From an uncultured bacterium (GTDB taxonomy: Bacteria > Verrucomicrobiota > Kiritimatiellia > PWTM01), in assembly GCA_938010045.1 (NCBI GenBank), contig CALLFZ010000034.1, positions 62,001 to 126,000 on the forward strand: a DNA stretch of 64,000 nucleotides, written 5' to 3'. The notes below the pieces were generated by a model that saw nothing but the letters and a program-made list of their open reading frames with translations, ran no database searches and had not been told where the DNA came from. Numbering within the stretch: the first letter of the stretch is position 1; each line of letters opens with the position of its first letter. The translations under genes were made by a program, and so were the position numbers. Positions 9,401 through 17,029 of this stretch are shown piece after piece.

Positions 9401-9605
9401 TCCCTACTCGGACACCGACGGCAGAAACGATCCCGACGCCGCCGGCCCCCGTGTGGTTCGTGGTGGTTCGTGGCGCGATCGGCCGCGGTGGGGCGCCGCC
9501 CACGTCCGGATTCCCCTTCAGCCATGGGGACGCTACGCCACCGTCGGCTTCCGTGTTGTCGCCGAGGAATTGCCGCCCGCCAGCGACTTCACCTCGGCCG
9601 ATTGA
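6399..9605 (+). CDS. HZS-alpha-like di-haem cytochrome fused to FGE/SUMF1-like domain
   Basis: A 1068-aa exported protein. A signal peptide (MSKRSAMLAVLAAVVSAFAAS) leads into a beta-propeller-like region related to the hydrazine-synthase alpha subunit middle domain, with repeated units such as YDPCYLPDDDILFAS. Two c-type haem motifs follow: CFGCH (residue 577) and CVGCH (627), the second in a PVLDRRCVGCH context typical of planctomycete-type cytochromes. From about residue 805 to the end is a formylglycine-generating-enzyme fold (GNVAEWTRSLY, RVVRGGSW). The two catalytic cysteines expected after RGGS are absent (RGGSWRDRPRWGAAHVRI), so it is unlikely to mature sulfatases. The HZS resemblance does not imply anammox; related proteins are widespread in PVC bacteria and have no assigned reaction. 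Its ATG overlaps the end of the GH95 gene. Confidence 0.85.
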   Translation: MSKRSAMLAVLAAVVSAFAASDSRSLAFASAPSPRGVRDAIADLIAEFGPAYPRGGEWLQRADALLTRWEATTNDSDRAALAAEVAALQREALTAHPLLRGLRILALRRAVASNRELRGAALGLPQNWQGNCALPRPGPATEIVMLNLERPDAPPERIWAPESPAMIADLDLHFDGRRLLYSAPLGPSRSWQIFELNLDSRQVRQVTTGFPPSCDQYDPCYLPDDDILFASTACIAGVPCVGGSTRVANLFRCRPDGSAVRQLCFDQEHNWCPTLLEDGRVLYTRWEYTDTPHYFTRLLFTMNPDGTRQRALYGSNSYWPNSVFYARPIPGQPGRLVAIVSGHHGVARMGELVLFDMTRGDRDAEGAVQRIPGRGDPVRPLTADQLVDHSWPKFVHPFPLADPETGAGAGKYFLTAMKPSPDRPWGLWLVDVFDNLVPLREEDNVAWFEPVPWRPSRRPPIIPPAVHPDRDDALVLIHDVYLGEPMRGVPRGTVRALRVFAYHYAFPGTGGHLDIGIDGPWDARRILGTVPVEPDGSAFFRVPANTPIALQPLDAEGRAVQIMRSWFTAMPGEHVSCFGCHERNAELAPTTPRAAFLRTPSAIEPWHGPPRPFSFRREVQPVLDRRCVGCHNGSAPDRPDVRLHGSARFRNFTPSYVALHPYVNRPGPESDYRPRPPMDHHADTSELVRLLRKGHHGVSLDPEEWDRLVTWIDLNVPDHGTWTEQTGRPRTQWADLRLQLRTEHAGRPEDWELYPNEPAPSPAFEPPPPRARSTTRRLESATAPPSESTPLAVRRIEVAPGLALEMVRLPAGTALIGSDEGADDESPAHRVEIRQSFWISRHEIPNALVRLHDPTHDSGSISLFNKDHSAPGLPADQPQQPAIRISWHAARAVCRWLSERTGGTFDLPTEAQWEYAARAGRTSPMWYGTLADDFSEFDNLADVSLLKLLIRDSPPWLPHIPTANDRATGPAPVGRYRPNPWGLHDMHGNVAEWTRSLYRPYPYSDTDGRNDPDAAGPRVVRGGSWRDRPRWGAAHVRIPLQPWGRYATVGFRVVAEELPPASDFTSAD

Positions 9606-9830
9606 GCCGCCCCGCCCCGGCCCCGCCCCCAAGGATCCACCCTCTTCCCGACGGGGGTGCATGGCCCGCTCGAACGTTGCCCAGCTCTTCACCTGTGGCC
9701 CATCCGCTCACCCCCCCGATGCTCGCCGCGCTGGCCGCCGATTCGTCGGACCATGACCGCGTGGCCATCCTTAACCCTCCCCATCCGAGACGTCGGCCAC
9801 GCTTGTGAAAACCATTCTGCGGCGGATCGG

Positions 9831-9860
9831 TTGCGGTGCGGCCGGCCAACGTGCTAATGT
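9831..9860 (+). promoter_or_regulatory. Predicted promoter of the exopolysaccharide operon
   Basis: TTGCGG (9831-9836), an 18-bp spacer and TAATGT (9855-9860). The -10 box ends 8 nt before an ATG at 9869 that opens a 12-codon ORF, and 30 nt before TTG 9891 of the long frame. Confidence 0.4.
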
Positions 9861-9868
9861 CGACGTGC

Positions 9869-9907
9869 ATGATGGAACATTACGTGGGAGTTGTGCTTGT
9901 CACTTGA
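9869..9907 (+). CDS. Possible leaderless 12-codon upstream ORF
   Basis: ATG-ATG start 8 nt after the predicted -10 box, encoding MMEHYVGVVLVT and ending with TGA at 9905-9907. It would be read from the 5' end of the transcript, out of frame with the glycosyltransferase. It may be a leader peptide or simply chance; there is no codon-bias information in so short a stretch. Confidence 0.2.
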   Translation: MMEHYVGVVLVT

Positions 9908-9995
9908 GACCTCCACGGCTGCGGGCGCATGGCCCATCGGGGACAGCGCTGCGCAATCCCCGGCCAGGCGGCCTGACGACGCAACAAGCCCCCAA

Positions 9996-11420
9996 ATGGC
10001 CCGACGGTGTCGTTGCGCCTCCTGCCGCCTCAGCGTTCACGTGGTGGCTTCCCCCGCGCCGATGGTCTGCCCCTTCTGCCAGTCCCAACTGCAAGTCGAG
10101 AACGTTCCCGCGCGCCCATGGACGCCCGAGCCGGAGGGTGTCGTCGGCGCGAAGAGCGTGCACGAGGGCTACCACCAGCTCGGTCGCGGCTGGACCCTCG
10201 TTCTGGGCGTCGTCGGCATCGTGCTGCTCGCGATCGCGATCTACGTCAAGCTCAAAAATCTCGAATACTACTGGTACCAACCGTGGGTGAACCTCTACAG
10301 CCTAACGGTCGGCGCGTTCATCCTCTCACGGTTCGTCATCGCCGCCTTCTATGTCGCCCCTCCGGACGTCGGATTCCAGCCCACCGCAGCTGTCATCATC
10401 GCGGGCCGCAACGAGGGGGATTCGATCGGAAAGACGATCGGCCGCATTTACGCGGAAGGCTATCCCCATGACCGGCTCGAGGTCATCGCGATCAACGACG
10501 GCTCCAGCGACAACACGCTCGACGAAATGCTCGCCGCCCAAGGTCGCCATCCCTCGCTCGTCGTGGTGGATTTTGAGGAAAACAAGGGAAAACGCCACGG
10601 GATGGCGATCGGTGCGCTTCTCGCCCGCGCCGAGTTTCTGATCTATGTCGACTCCGACAGCTTCCTGCTCCCCGGCTCGATTCACAAGATTCTGCAGGGA
10701 TTGGCCGATCCCACCGTCGCGGCCGTCGCGGGGCACACCGATGTCGAAAACGTGAACGTCAACGCGCTGACGAAGATGCAGGATGTGCGCTACTTCGTCT
10801 CCTACCGCGTCATGAAGGCCGCCGAAAGCGTGTTCGGCGCCGTGAGCTGTTGCCCCGGCTGCTTCTCCGCATACCGCAAATCGTGCGTCTTGAATGTGCT
10901 CGACCGCTGGCTCTACCAGAAGTTCCTCGGCCGCTACTGCACCTACGGCGACGATCGAAGTCTCACGAACTACCTGCTGCGCGATTACCGGATCCTCTAT
11001 GACGACGAGGCGCTGGCCACCACGATCGTGCCGGAGAAATGGAACAAATACATTCGCCAACAGGCGCGCTGGAAGCGGTCGTGGATCCGCGAAATGTTCT
11101 TTGCGGGCCGCTGGATGTGGCGCAAACATCCGATCGCCGCAGTGTCGTGGTACGCGATGACCATCCTGCCGCTCATTGCGCCCCTCGTCATGTTCCATGC
11201 GCTCATCATCGGCCCGATCGTGTACGGGCGGCCCGCCGGCTTTTATGTGATCGGCGTGTTGCTCGTCACGCTGCTCTGGTCGTTTTACTACCTCGAGAAG
11301 ACCGGTCGGCCACATTGGTGGGCGGGCTTTTTGTTCACCATCACCTATGTGTTGTTCTTTAGTTGGCAGGGCTACTACGCGCTGCTGACGGTCCGGCAGA
11401 CGCACTGGGGGACCCGATGA
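9996..11420 (+). CDS. Membrane GT2 polysaccharide synthase with N-terminal zinc ribbon
   Basis: A 474-aa processive glycosyltransferase of the PgaC/hyaluronan-synthase type that would polymerise a sugar nucleotide and extrude the chain. Motifs in order: zinc-ribbon pairs CASC and CPFC in the first 40 residues, two transmembrane segments (about 65-85 and 95-120), NDGSSD (UDP binding), DSDS (metal), GDDRSLT (acceptor) and QQARW (the Q-x-x-R-W gate), then three or four C-terminal membrane segments. The zinc ribbon is an uncommon addition. The frame is open from TTG 9891, but ATG 9996 starts right before the ribbon; neither has a convincing ribosome-binding site, so the N-terminus is uncertain. 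Stop and next start overlap (ATGA), coupling it to the deacetylase-like protein. Confidence 0.88.
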   Translation: MARRCRCASCRLSVHVVASPAPMVCPFCQSQLQVENVPARPWTPEPEGVVGAKSVHEGYHQLGRGWTLVLGVVGIVLLAIAIYVKLKNLEYYWYQPWVNLYSLTVGAFILSRFVIAAFYVAPPDVGFQPTAAVIIAGRNEGDSIGKTIGRIYAEGYPHDRLEVIAINDGSSDNTLDEMLAAQGRHPSLVVVDFEENKGKRHGMAIGALLARAEFLIYVDSDSFLLPGSIHKILQGLADPTVAAVAGHTDVENVNVNALTKMQDVRYFVSYRVMKAAESVFGAVSCCPGCFSAYRKSCVLNVLDRWLYQKFLGRYCTYGDDRSLTNYLLRDYRILYDDEALATTIVPEKWNKYIRQQARWKRSWIREMFFAGRWMWRKHPIAAVSWYAMTILPLIAPLVMFHALIIGPIVYGRPAGFYVIGVLLVTLLWSFYYLEKTGRPHWWAGFLFTITYVLFFSWQGYYALLTVRQTHWGTR

Positions 11421-14400
11421 ACACACGTGAGTCGCCTTCGGCGGCAGCGGGACCGGAACCGCCGGCACCCACCGCCTCGCTGTACGACCGGCGCCCGACT
11501 CCGCCGGTGAAAGTGACCTACACGACCTCCTGGCTGCACTTTCTCGCGGCGCTGTGTCTCCTCATCGCATGGTGGGTGCCAATCAAAATCGTGATGGAAC
11601 GCGTGCTGTGGCCGCGCGCGCGCCCCAGCGGCCCGCGCGACTCGCTGGCGTTCGTCGCGATCGCCTACGAAGGGGTGTCGACCAAGGACGGAGACGTTCC
11701 GCCCGAGCGGTTCCGCGAGCACATCGAGGCGCTGAAGGCGGCGGGCTACCATCCAATCCGCCTTGCGGACGTCGACGCGCTGTTTCGCGAAGGACGCCCG
11801 CTGCCCCGGCGCGCCGTCCTCGTGACCTTTGACCACTCGCGCAAGACGTCGTACTTCGCCACGCACACGACCCTGCGCCGGACCGGCTGGAACGCCGTGA
11901 TGTTCCTCTGGACCAAGCCCATCATCGAGCGCGATCCCGCCGCCCTACTCTGGCCCTATCTGCGCAGCATGGTCCGTTCGGGCATCTGGGAGATCGGCGC
12001 GGAAAGCCACGATGCCCTGCGCCGCATCGTGAGCAGCCCGCGCGGCCTCACCGGAAATTTCATGACGTCGCCCCAGTGGAAGGCGGACGAACAGCGATAC
12101 GAGTCTCTCGAGGAGTTTCACGAACGACTCGAGCGCGACCACGCGATCTGCCGCAAGCTCATCGAACAGAATCTCGGGATCGTGCCGCTGGCCTACGCGT
12201 ATCCCTTTGGCGACTTCGGCCAATACCAGCACCGCGCGATCGCCACCCGCCCGATCAATCTCGGACTCGTCGGCCGACATTACCGGCTTGGATTCATCGT
12301 CGGCAACCTCGCGCTGAACACGCGGTTTAGCGACCCGCGCCGGCTCAACCGGTTGCTGGTGCGGCCGGAGTGGACCGGCCAGGATCTCGTTCACCGCCTC
12401 GACATGGCCTGGCCGAATGAGTCGCCCACGCTCGAAAAAGACGGCCGCCCCGTCGCGTCGGCCTGGGTGGTCGACTGGGGCGAAATGTCGCAGGACAAGG
12501 ACGGTTCGCTCCTCCTCTACGCGGCGACGAACGCCACCGGAGCGAAAATGTGGCTCGCCGGCAGCGATCTGAACAGCAATTTTTACGCGCGGGTGCGATT
12601 CCGCCTCGAGCGCGGCCAGCTCGGGATCTATCTGCGCGCCTCGCCGGATAGCGAAAGTTACGTCTACGTCGGCCTGGATCCCGCCGGCGAAGTCTACCTG
12701 CGCCAGCTTGCCCAGGGCCGCGAGCGGGTCGCGATCGGAGAGGATGTCGAGGACACCGGCGTCTGGTTGCGCCAAAAATTCGTCGGTAGCGAGCGATTCA
12801 CGCTGGCCTCGTCCCGCGTGATCCTGAATCCGCAAACCGATCACACGCTGGAGCTCTATCTGCGTGACCGGTTGCTCTTCGCGCGACTCGACGGGCGCGA
12901 GGTGTTCCAAAGCCGCGGCATGCTGCGCGGCGAAGTTCGTCCCGGTATGGTCGGAATCAGCGTCTGGGCGCCGCAGCGGGGCGTGGCGCGCGCCCGCCTG
13001 CGCGGCGTCGAGGTGCGCGAGCAGACTCCGATGGCGGCCTCATTCGCCGCCGGCCGCGCCGAACCGTTTGCGTTCCGATGGGTCCATCAACAGGCCTACC
13101 GCCTCACCGATCTCTGCCCGCTCTGGGGCGACCGGGCCACCGGGACCTCCGATGGCACGATGGCCGCGGCCGACATCGATGTGTACCGCCTCGCCGCGCG
13201 CGTGAATCACCTGCGGTTCATGCCCCAGATTGTGCTGCCGGATGAGAAGACCCTTCGGCGCGCAACGCCCACACTCATCGCTGAGCGGGCCGTCAGCAAC
13301 CGGTTCGACGGGCTCTGCGTGAATCTGACCGCCGCGCGCGACGCCGGGTTGCCCTCGGTCGCCAGCTGGCTTCGCCAGTGCGGCGCGGTCCTGGCCACCA
13401 ACGGTCTCCGCCTCCTAGTGCGGCTTCCCCCCACGCTCGAAACGCGTCCGCAAATCACCTCCCTGCTCGCGATGGTGCCGCACGCCCAAATCGCCGTCGC
13501 GGCCGGTTCCCCACTCGCCACCGGCCAGGTCGCCGAAGGCATCGCCGCCGTCAAGGTCGAGGAGGTGCCCGCGCCCGCGAGCGACGAGGAAATGCCGCTC
13601 TTTTTCATGATCCCCGGCGGAGCTGAGCGAGGTATGATCGAGACCGACGAAACCCGGGCCGCAAGGCTCCAGCAGGAGGGTCTCGCCGCCTACCTCGACG
13701 GCCAGTACGATCGCGCCGCTCAGTTGTGGCAAGAATGGAGCACGATCGAGCCCGAGAACCCGAAGGTGTACATGCTCATCGGTGATGCGCTGTCCCGAAA
13801 GGGCGACCTGCGAGGCGCCGTAGAGTACTATGACCGTAGCCTCGACCTCGACCCTGGGCAGGTCACCCTGGCCATCCGCCGGGCCGGTGTGCTCGTCGCG
13901 ATGGGCGAATCCGAGCGCGCCATGCAGTCGCTAAACCTCTACGCCCGGCTGTTCCCCGGCAACCCCGATGTGCTGCTCGCGCAAGCCCGATGGCTCGTGG
14001 ACAACCGCCGTACCGACGAAGCGCTCACCGCCGCCCGCAAGCTCCTGAAGGTCCAGCCGGACCACATCGAAGCGCTCGCGATGATCGCCCGTCATACGCG
14101 GGACGAGGCCGAGTACCGGGATTCGATCACCCGACTCGCCGCGGCCGGCTTGCGCCCCGACAACCATCTCTCGTTCGCCCAATCGGCATGGAAGTATGAA
14201 CTGCCTGCCCTGCCCGCTGCCACGCCGTTGCTCGCCACGCTTCGTTCCATTGCGGCGCAAACCCGCGATCCTCGAGTTGCCGAACTCTGCGCGCGAATGC
14301 TGCCCTCCGACGCCCCGGTCGTCGAAACGATGGCCGAGGGACGGCTCTCCGACCGCTGGTGGATCGAAGGCGGCGACACATCTCCGCGCGCCGGCGGCGG

Positions 14401-15373
14401 CGTCCGACTCGTCGCCGGCGAGGCCTACTCCGAGACGTCGGCCCGATTGCTCGGTTCGCTTCAGGCGCGGGATGCCAGCATCGAAGCCACCGTGGGCGCC
14501 GTCCGGGGCAGCTTCTGGCTCTACGCGCGCCGGACCGAGCGACACCTCGTCCGGTTTGGGTTCAGCGAAGGTCGGCTCCATCTCCAAGTGTGGCGCGAGG
14601 GCCGCCTCGTCCAGGAAATGAAGCGCGAGGGGTTGCCGCCCAGCGAAACGATCCGGCTGCGCCTCGAGGTCAATGGCCGAGGCGCCATCGGATTCGTCAA
14701 CGGGGAGCCCGCGTTCCCGACGCGTCTGGTCATTCCCTCCGATGTGCGCGCCGGCTGGGTCGGCCTTGCCATCCACTCCCCTGCCCGCGGGCAGGGCGCC
14801 GCCGACCTCATCTCCCTTCGGGCCGGCTTCCTGCGGCCTCGACTCGCCGCCCTCGCGCCCACCTCGGGCCCCGATGACACCGACCAGCAACTGGCCGCCG
14901 TCCGCGGAGATATCCCGTATCTGACCGCCCTCTGCCCCGCCTGGTTCACCATTGAGGCCGACGGCCGGTGGAGCGGCCCCGCCACCCCCGATCCGTCCAC
15001 ATATCAGATCTTCGCCCGGTACCACCGCGTCTGGCTGCTGCCGATGGTGGAATGCCGCAACATCGCCGGCGCGACCGCGGCCGAACTCGAACCGCGCGCC
15101 CGCGATCTCAAGGCAGACGGCATGACGCTCCTCTTCCACACCTGGCCGGGCAACGACTGGTGCATGGCGCTGGCCGATCGCCTCGCAACGAGTCCGCTCA
15201 CAATCGTCGTCTTGAGCATGACCTCCACGGGCCAATCCGCCCGCGTCGCCATCATCAGCGGCGGCACCGTCGACTTCGGTGGGGAACAAGAGAGCACCCT
15301 GCGGGTGGTCCGCCGCGCAGCGCTGACCCCCGCCGACCTCACCAGCTTCGAGGGTTTTCTCATCGGTTACTGA
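11417..15373 (+). CDS. PgaB-like membrane-anchored NodB-deacetylase / GH18-like / TPR protein
   Basis: A 1318-aa protein coupled to the GT2 synthase. Order: Pro-rich cytoplasmic tail, one transmembrane segment (about 40-65), a polysaccharide-deacetylase fold (about 75-320), a concanavalin-like beta domain (about 365-535), a GH18/YaaH-like barrel piece (YRLTDLCPLW onward), TPR repeats (about 740-890), then a second concanavalin-like domain and a second GH18-like piece (IPYLTALCPAWF onward). The deacetylase motifs are degenerate: the usual T-F-D-D reads VTFDHS, and the H-S/T-x-x-H motif reads ESHDALR without the second His, while AYPFGDFG is preserved. It may bind rather than deacetylate. By analogy with Pga-type systems it would modify or guide the polymer in the periplasm. 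Function is inferred from domains and coupling. Confidence 0.75.
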   Translation: MNTRESPSAAAGPEPPAPTASLYDRRPTPPVKVTYTTSWLHFLAALCLLIAWWVPIKIVMERVLWPRARPSGPRDSLAFVAIAYEGVSTKDGDVPPERFREHIEALKAAGYHPIRLADVDALFREGRPLPRRAVLVTFDHSRKTSYFATHTTLRRTGWNAVMFLWTKPIIERDPAALLWPYLRSMVRSGIWEIGAESHDALRRIVSSPRGLTGNFMTSPQWKADEQRYESLEEFHERLERDHAICRKLIEQNLGIVPLAYAYPFGDFGQYQHRAIATRPINLGLVGRHYRLGFIVGNLALNTRFSDPRRLNRLLVRPEWTGQDLVHRLDMAWPNESPTLEKDGRPVASAWVVDWGEMSQDKDGSLLLYAATNATGAKMWLAGSDLNSNFYARVRFRLERGQLGIYLRASPDSESYVYVGLDPAGEVYLRQLAQGRERVAIGEDVEDTGVWLRQKFVGSERFTLASSRVILNPQTDHTLELYLRDRLLFARLDGREVFQSRGMLRGEVRPGMVGISVWAPQRGVARARLRGVEVREQTPMAASFAAGRAEPFAFRWVHQQAYRLTDLCPLWGDRATGTSDGTMAAADIDVYRLAARVNHLRFMPQIVLPDEKTLRRATPTLIAERAVSNRFDGLCVNLTAARDAGLPSVASWLRQCGAVLATNGLRLLVRLPPTLETRPQITSLLAMVPHAQIAVAAGSPLATGQVAEGIAAVKVEEVPAPASDEEMPLFFMIPGGAERGMIETDETRAARLQQEGLAAYLDGQYDRAAQLWQEWSTIEPENPKVYMLIGDALSRKGDLRGAVEYYDRSLDLDPGQVTLAIRRAGVLVAMGESERAMQSLNLYARLFPGNPDVLLAQARWLVDNRRTDEALTAARKLLKVQPDHIEALAMIARHTRDEAEYRDSITRLAAAGLRPDNHLSFAQSAWKYELPALPAATPLLATLRSIAAQTRDPRVAELCARMLPSDAPVVETMAEGRLSDRWWIEGGDTSPRAGGGVRLVAGEAYSETSARLLGSLQARDASIEATVGAVRGSFWLYARRTERHLVRFGFSEGRLHLQVWREGRLVQEMKREGLPPSETIRLRLEVNGRGAIGFVNGEPAFPTRLVIPSDVRAGWVGLAIHSPARGQGAADLISLRAGFLRPRLAALAPTSGPDDTDQQLAAVRGDIPYLTALCPAWFTIEADGRWSGPATPDPSTYQIFARYHRVWLLPMVECRNIAGATAAELEPRARDLKADGMTLLFHTWPGNDWCMALADRLATSPLTIVVLSMTSTGQSARVAIISGGTVDFGGEQESTLRVVRRAALTPADLTSFEGFLIGY

Positions 15374-15374
15374 A

Positions 15375-16250
15375 ATGCCGGTTCAAACGATGTTCCCCAC
15401 CGACCACGCCCCTTTCCCCACCACCTCGCGTCCACGCGTCCTGGTCATCACCGGCTACGGCTTTAACTGCGAGGCAGAGTCCATCGCCGCATGGCGCATG
15501 GCGGGTGCCGAGCCGATCCCCGTCCATTTCGCCGACCTTCTTGCCGATCCGGACGTTCTCGGCACCGTTCGCGCCCTCATGTTCATCGGCGGCTTTTCTT
15601 TCGGCGACCACATGGGATCCGGTCACGTGATCGCCTCACGGCTCCGTCACCGTCTCCGTCCTGCCCTGAACGGCTACCTCGCCGCGGGAGGCCTCGTGCT
15701 CGGCATTTGCAACGGATTCCAAATTCTTGTTCGTCTTGGTCTATTGCCCGGCCTCGATGGACAGTACTTCCGCCCCCTCGTGAGCCTCGCGACGAACGAC
15801 GTCGGCACCTTCCGCAACCTTTGGGTGCGCGTGCGATTCGAACACGATAGCCCGTGTGTGTTCACCCGCGGTCTTCCCCCGATGGACCTTCCGGTTCGCC
15901 ACGGGGAAGGCAAACTCGTCGTCCCCAACCGCCGAATACTGGACCGCATCGAACATCAGCGCCTCGCCGTCTGCCGCTATGTGGATTCACTCACCGGCGA
16001 GCCGGCGCGCCACTATCCCGCCAACCCGAACGGTTCAGTCAACGCGATTGCGGGCCTCTGCGACCCCACCGGCCGCGTCTTCGGCATGATGCCCCACCCC
16101 GAGGCCTATCTGTACCCCGACCAGCATCCGGGGGCCGACCGGCAGCGACTGGACGGCGGCCTCCCTCCGGAGGGGCTGGGTCTGGCCATCTTCCGCAACG
16201 CTGTCCGTCACCTGCGCACCACCGCGCCCGACGTGGCCGCGCCCGCCTAG
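15375..16250 (+). CDS. purQ: Phosphoribosylformylglycinamidine synthase, glutaminase subunit PurQ
   Basis: A class I glutamine amidotransferase (291 aa) that supplies ammonia for the FGAM step of purine synthesis. It has the PurQ start VLVITGYGFNCEAES, the oxyanion region MFIGGFSFGDHMGSG, the nucleophile Cys112 in LGICNGFQ and the His-Glu pair in MMPHPEAYL. It is longer than the 220-230 residues of many PurQ proteins, which is common in the long-form subgroup. It starts 1 nt after the preceding stop, so it is co-transcribed with the polysaccharide genes, an odd placement for a purine gene. No purL or purS is in the window. Confidence 0.9.
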   Translation: MPVQTMFPTDHAPFPTTSRPRVLVITGYGFNCEAESIAAWRMAGAEPIPVHFADLLADPDVLGTVRALMFIGGFSFGDHMGSGHVIASRLRHRLRPALNGYLAAGGLVLGICNGFQILVRLGLLPGLDGQYFRPLVSLATNDVGTFRNLWVRVRFEHDSPCVFTRGLPPMDLPVRHGEGKLVVPNRRILDRIEHQRLAVCRYVDSLTGEPARHYPANPNGSVNAIAGLCDPTGRVFGMMPHPEAYLYPDQHPGADRQRLDGGLPPEGLGLAIFRNAVRHLRTTAPDVAAPA

Positions 16251-16282
16251 CCCACCCGGTCCATCGTGAAACGGTCGCCACC

Positions 16283-17005
16283 ATGAAAATCATCGCCCAT
16301 CGAGGCGCCTCGCGGGCCGCGCCCGAGAACACCCTCGCCGCCATCCGCGCCGCCACCGTCGAAGGGGCGGACGGTGTGGAGCTTGATGTCCGTCTTACGC
16401 GCGACGCGGAACCTGTGCTCCACCACGACCCCGACCTGCTCCGCACCACGGGCGATCCCCGCCCCGTCGCGCATTGCTTGCTCACTGACCTCGCCGCGCT
16501 CGACGCGGGCAGGTGGTTCGGCCCCGACTACGCCGGCGAACGGATCCCCACCCTCGGCGAGGCTCTCGCCGCCGCCGCCAGCTTTCAGCTCGTCAACCTC
16601 GACCTCAAGCGCGACCCCGGAACGTCCGGGGAGCTCGCCGAGCGCGTGCTGGCAGTCATCGCCGCCTCCCCGGCCCGCCAGCTCTGCCGCATCTCCGCGG
16701 CCGATTCGCTCACTCTCGCCCACTGCCGCGAACGAGCACCGCAAATCCCGCTGGGCCGACTCATCCTATCACCCAACACGCCCTGGCAACCCGACGGATT
16801 GTCGTTTCTCAGTGTGCGGGAGGACCTCATCGACGAAACCCTCATGCGCCAGGCCGCCGAGCGCGGCCTCGACGTGTGGGCATGGACGGTCAATGACCCC
16901 GACCGGGCTCGCCGGCTCGCGCATGCCGGCGTTGCCGTGATCATCACGGACGTTCCGGCCCTTGTGCGCGCCGGTCTCGGCTCCTCCGCCGAACCGCACA
17001 GCTGA
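16283..17005 (+). CDS. Glycerophosphodiester phosphodiesterase (UgpQ-like)
   Basis: A 240-aa GDPD-family hydrolase that releases glycerol 3-phosphate from glycerophosphodiesters. The TIM barrel opens with IIAHRGASRAAPENTL (His6-Arg7 catalytic, Glu metal ligand), then GADGVELDVRLT (metal-binding Glu-x-Asp) and PVLHHDPDLLRTT (second catalytic His). LDLKRD and VWAWTVNDPDRARRL near the end complete the family pattern. No signal peptide, so it is cytoplasmic. It lies 32 bp after purQ on the same strand and is probably the last gene of the unit. It converges on the sulfatase operon, with 24 bp between stops. Confidence 0.92.
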   Translation: MKIIAHRGASRAAPENTLAAIRAATVEGADGVELDVRLTRDAEPVLHHDPDLLRTTGDPRPVAHCLLTDLAALDAGRWFGPDYAGERIPTLGEALAAAASFQLVNLDLKRDPGTSGELAERVLAVIAASPARQLCRISAADSLTLAHCRERAPQIPLGRLILSPNTPWQPDGLSFLSVREDLIDETLMRQAAERGLDVWAWTVNDPDRARRLAHAGVAVIITDVPALVRAGLGSSAEPHS

Positions 17006-17029
17006 GCGAGGGCTCGGCGGCGCGGGATC

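Larger units (their letters stand above)
9606..9995 (+). other. Intergenic gap: promoter and 12-codon leader ORF only
   Basis: After the cytochrome stop, about 220 bp of C-rich sequence holds nothing I can name. The second half carries the promoter at 9831-9860 and the mini-ORF at 9869-9907. The frame of the next gene is open from TTG 9891, so part of this gap may be coding. Confidence 0.5.

Noticed and set aside
8814-9605. Sulfatase-maturing FGE for the three sulfatases
   Set aside because: FGE-like fold but no cysteine after the RGGS motif, so catalytic FGE activity is not supported.
13931-15289. 452-codon open frame on the minus strand
   Set aside because: Antisense to the deacetylase/TPR protein, which is supported by TPR and concanavalin-like motifs.
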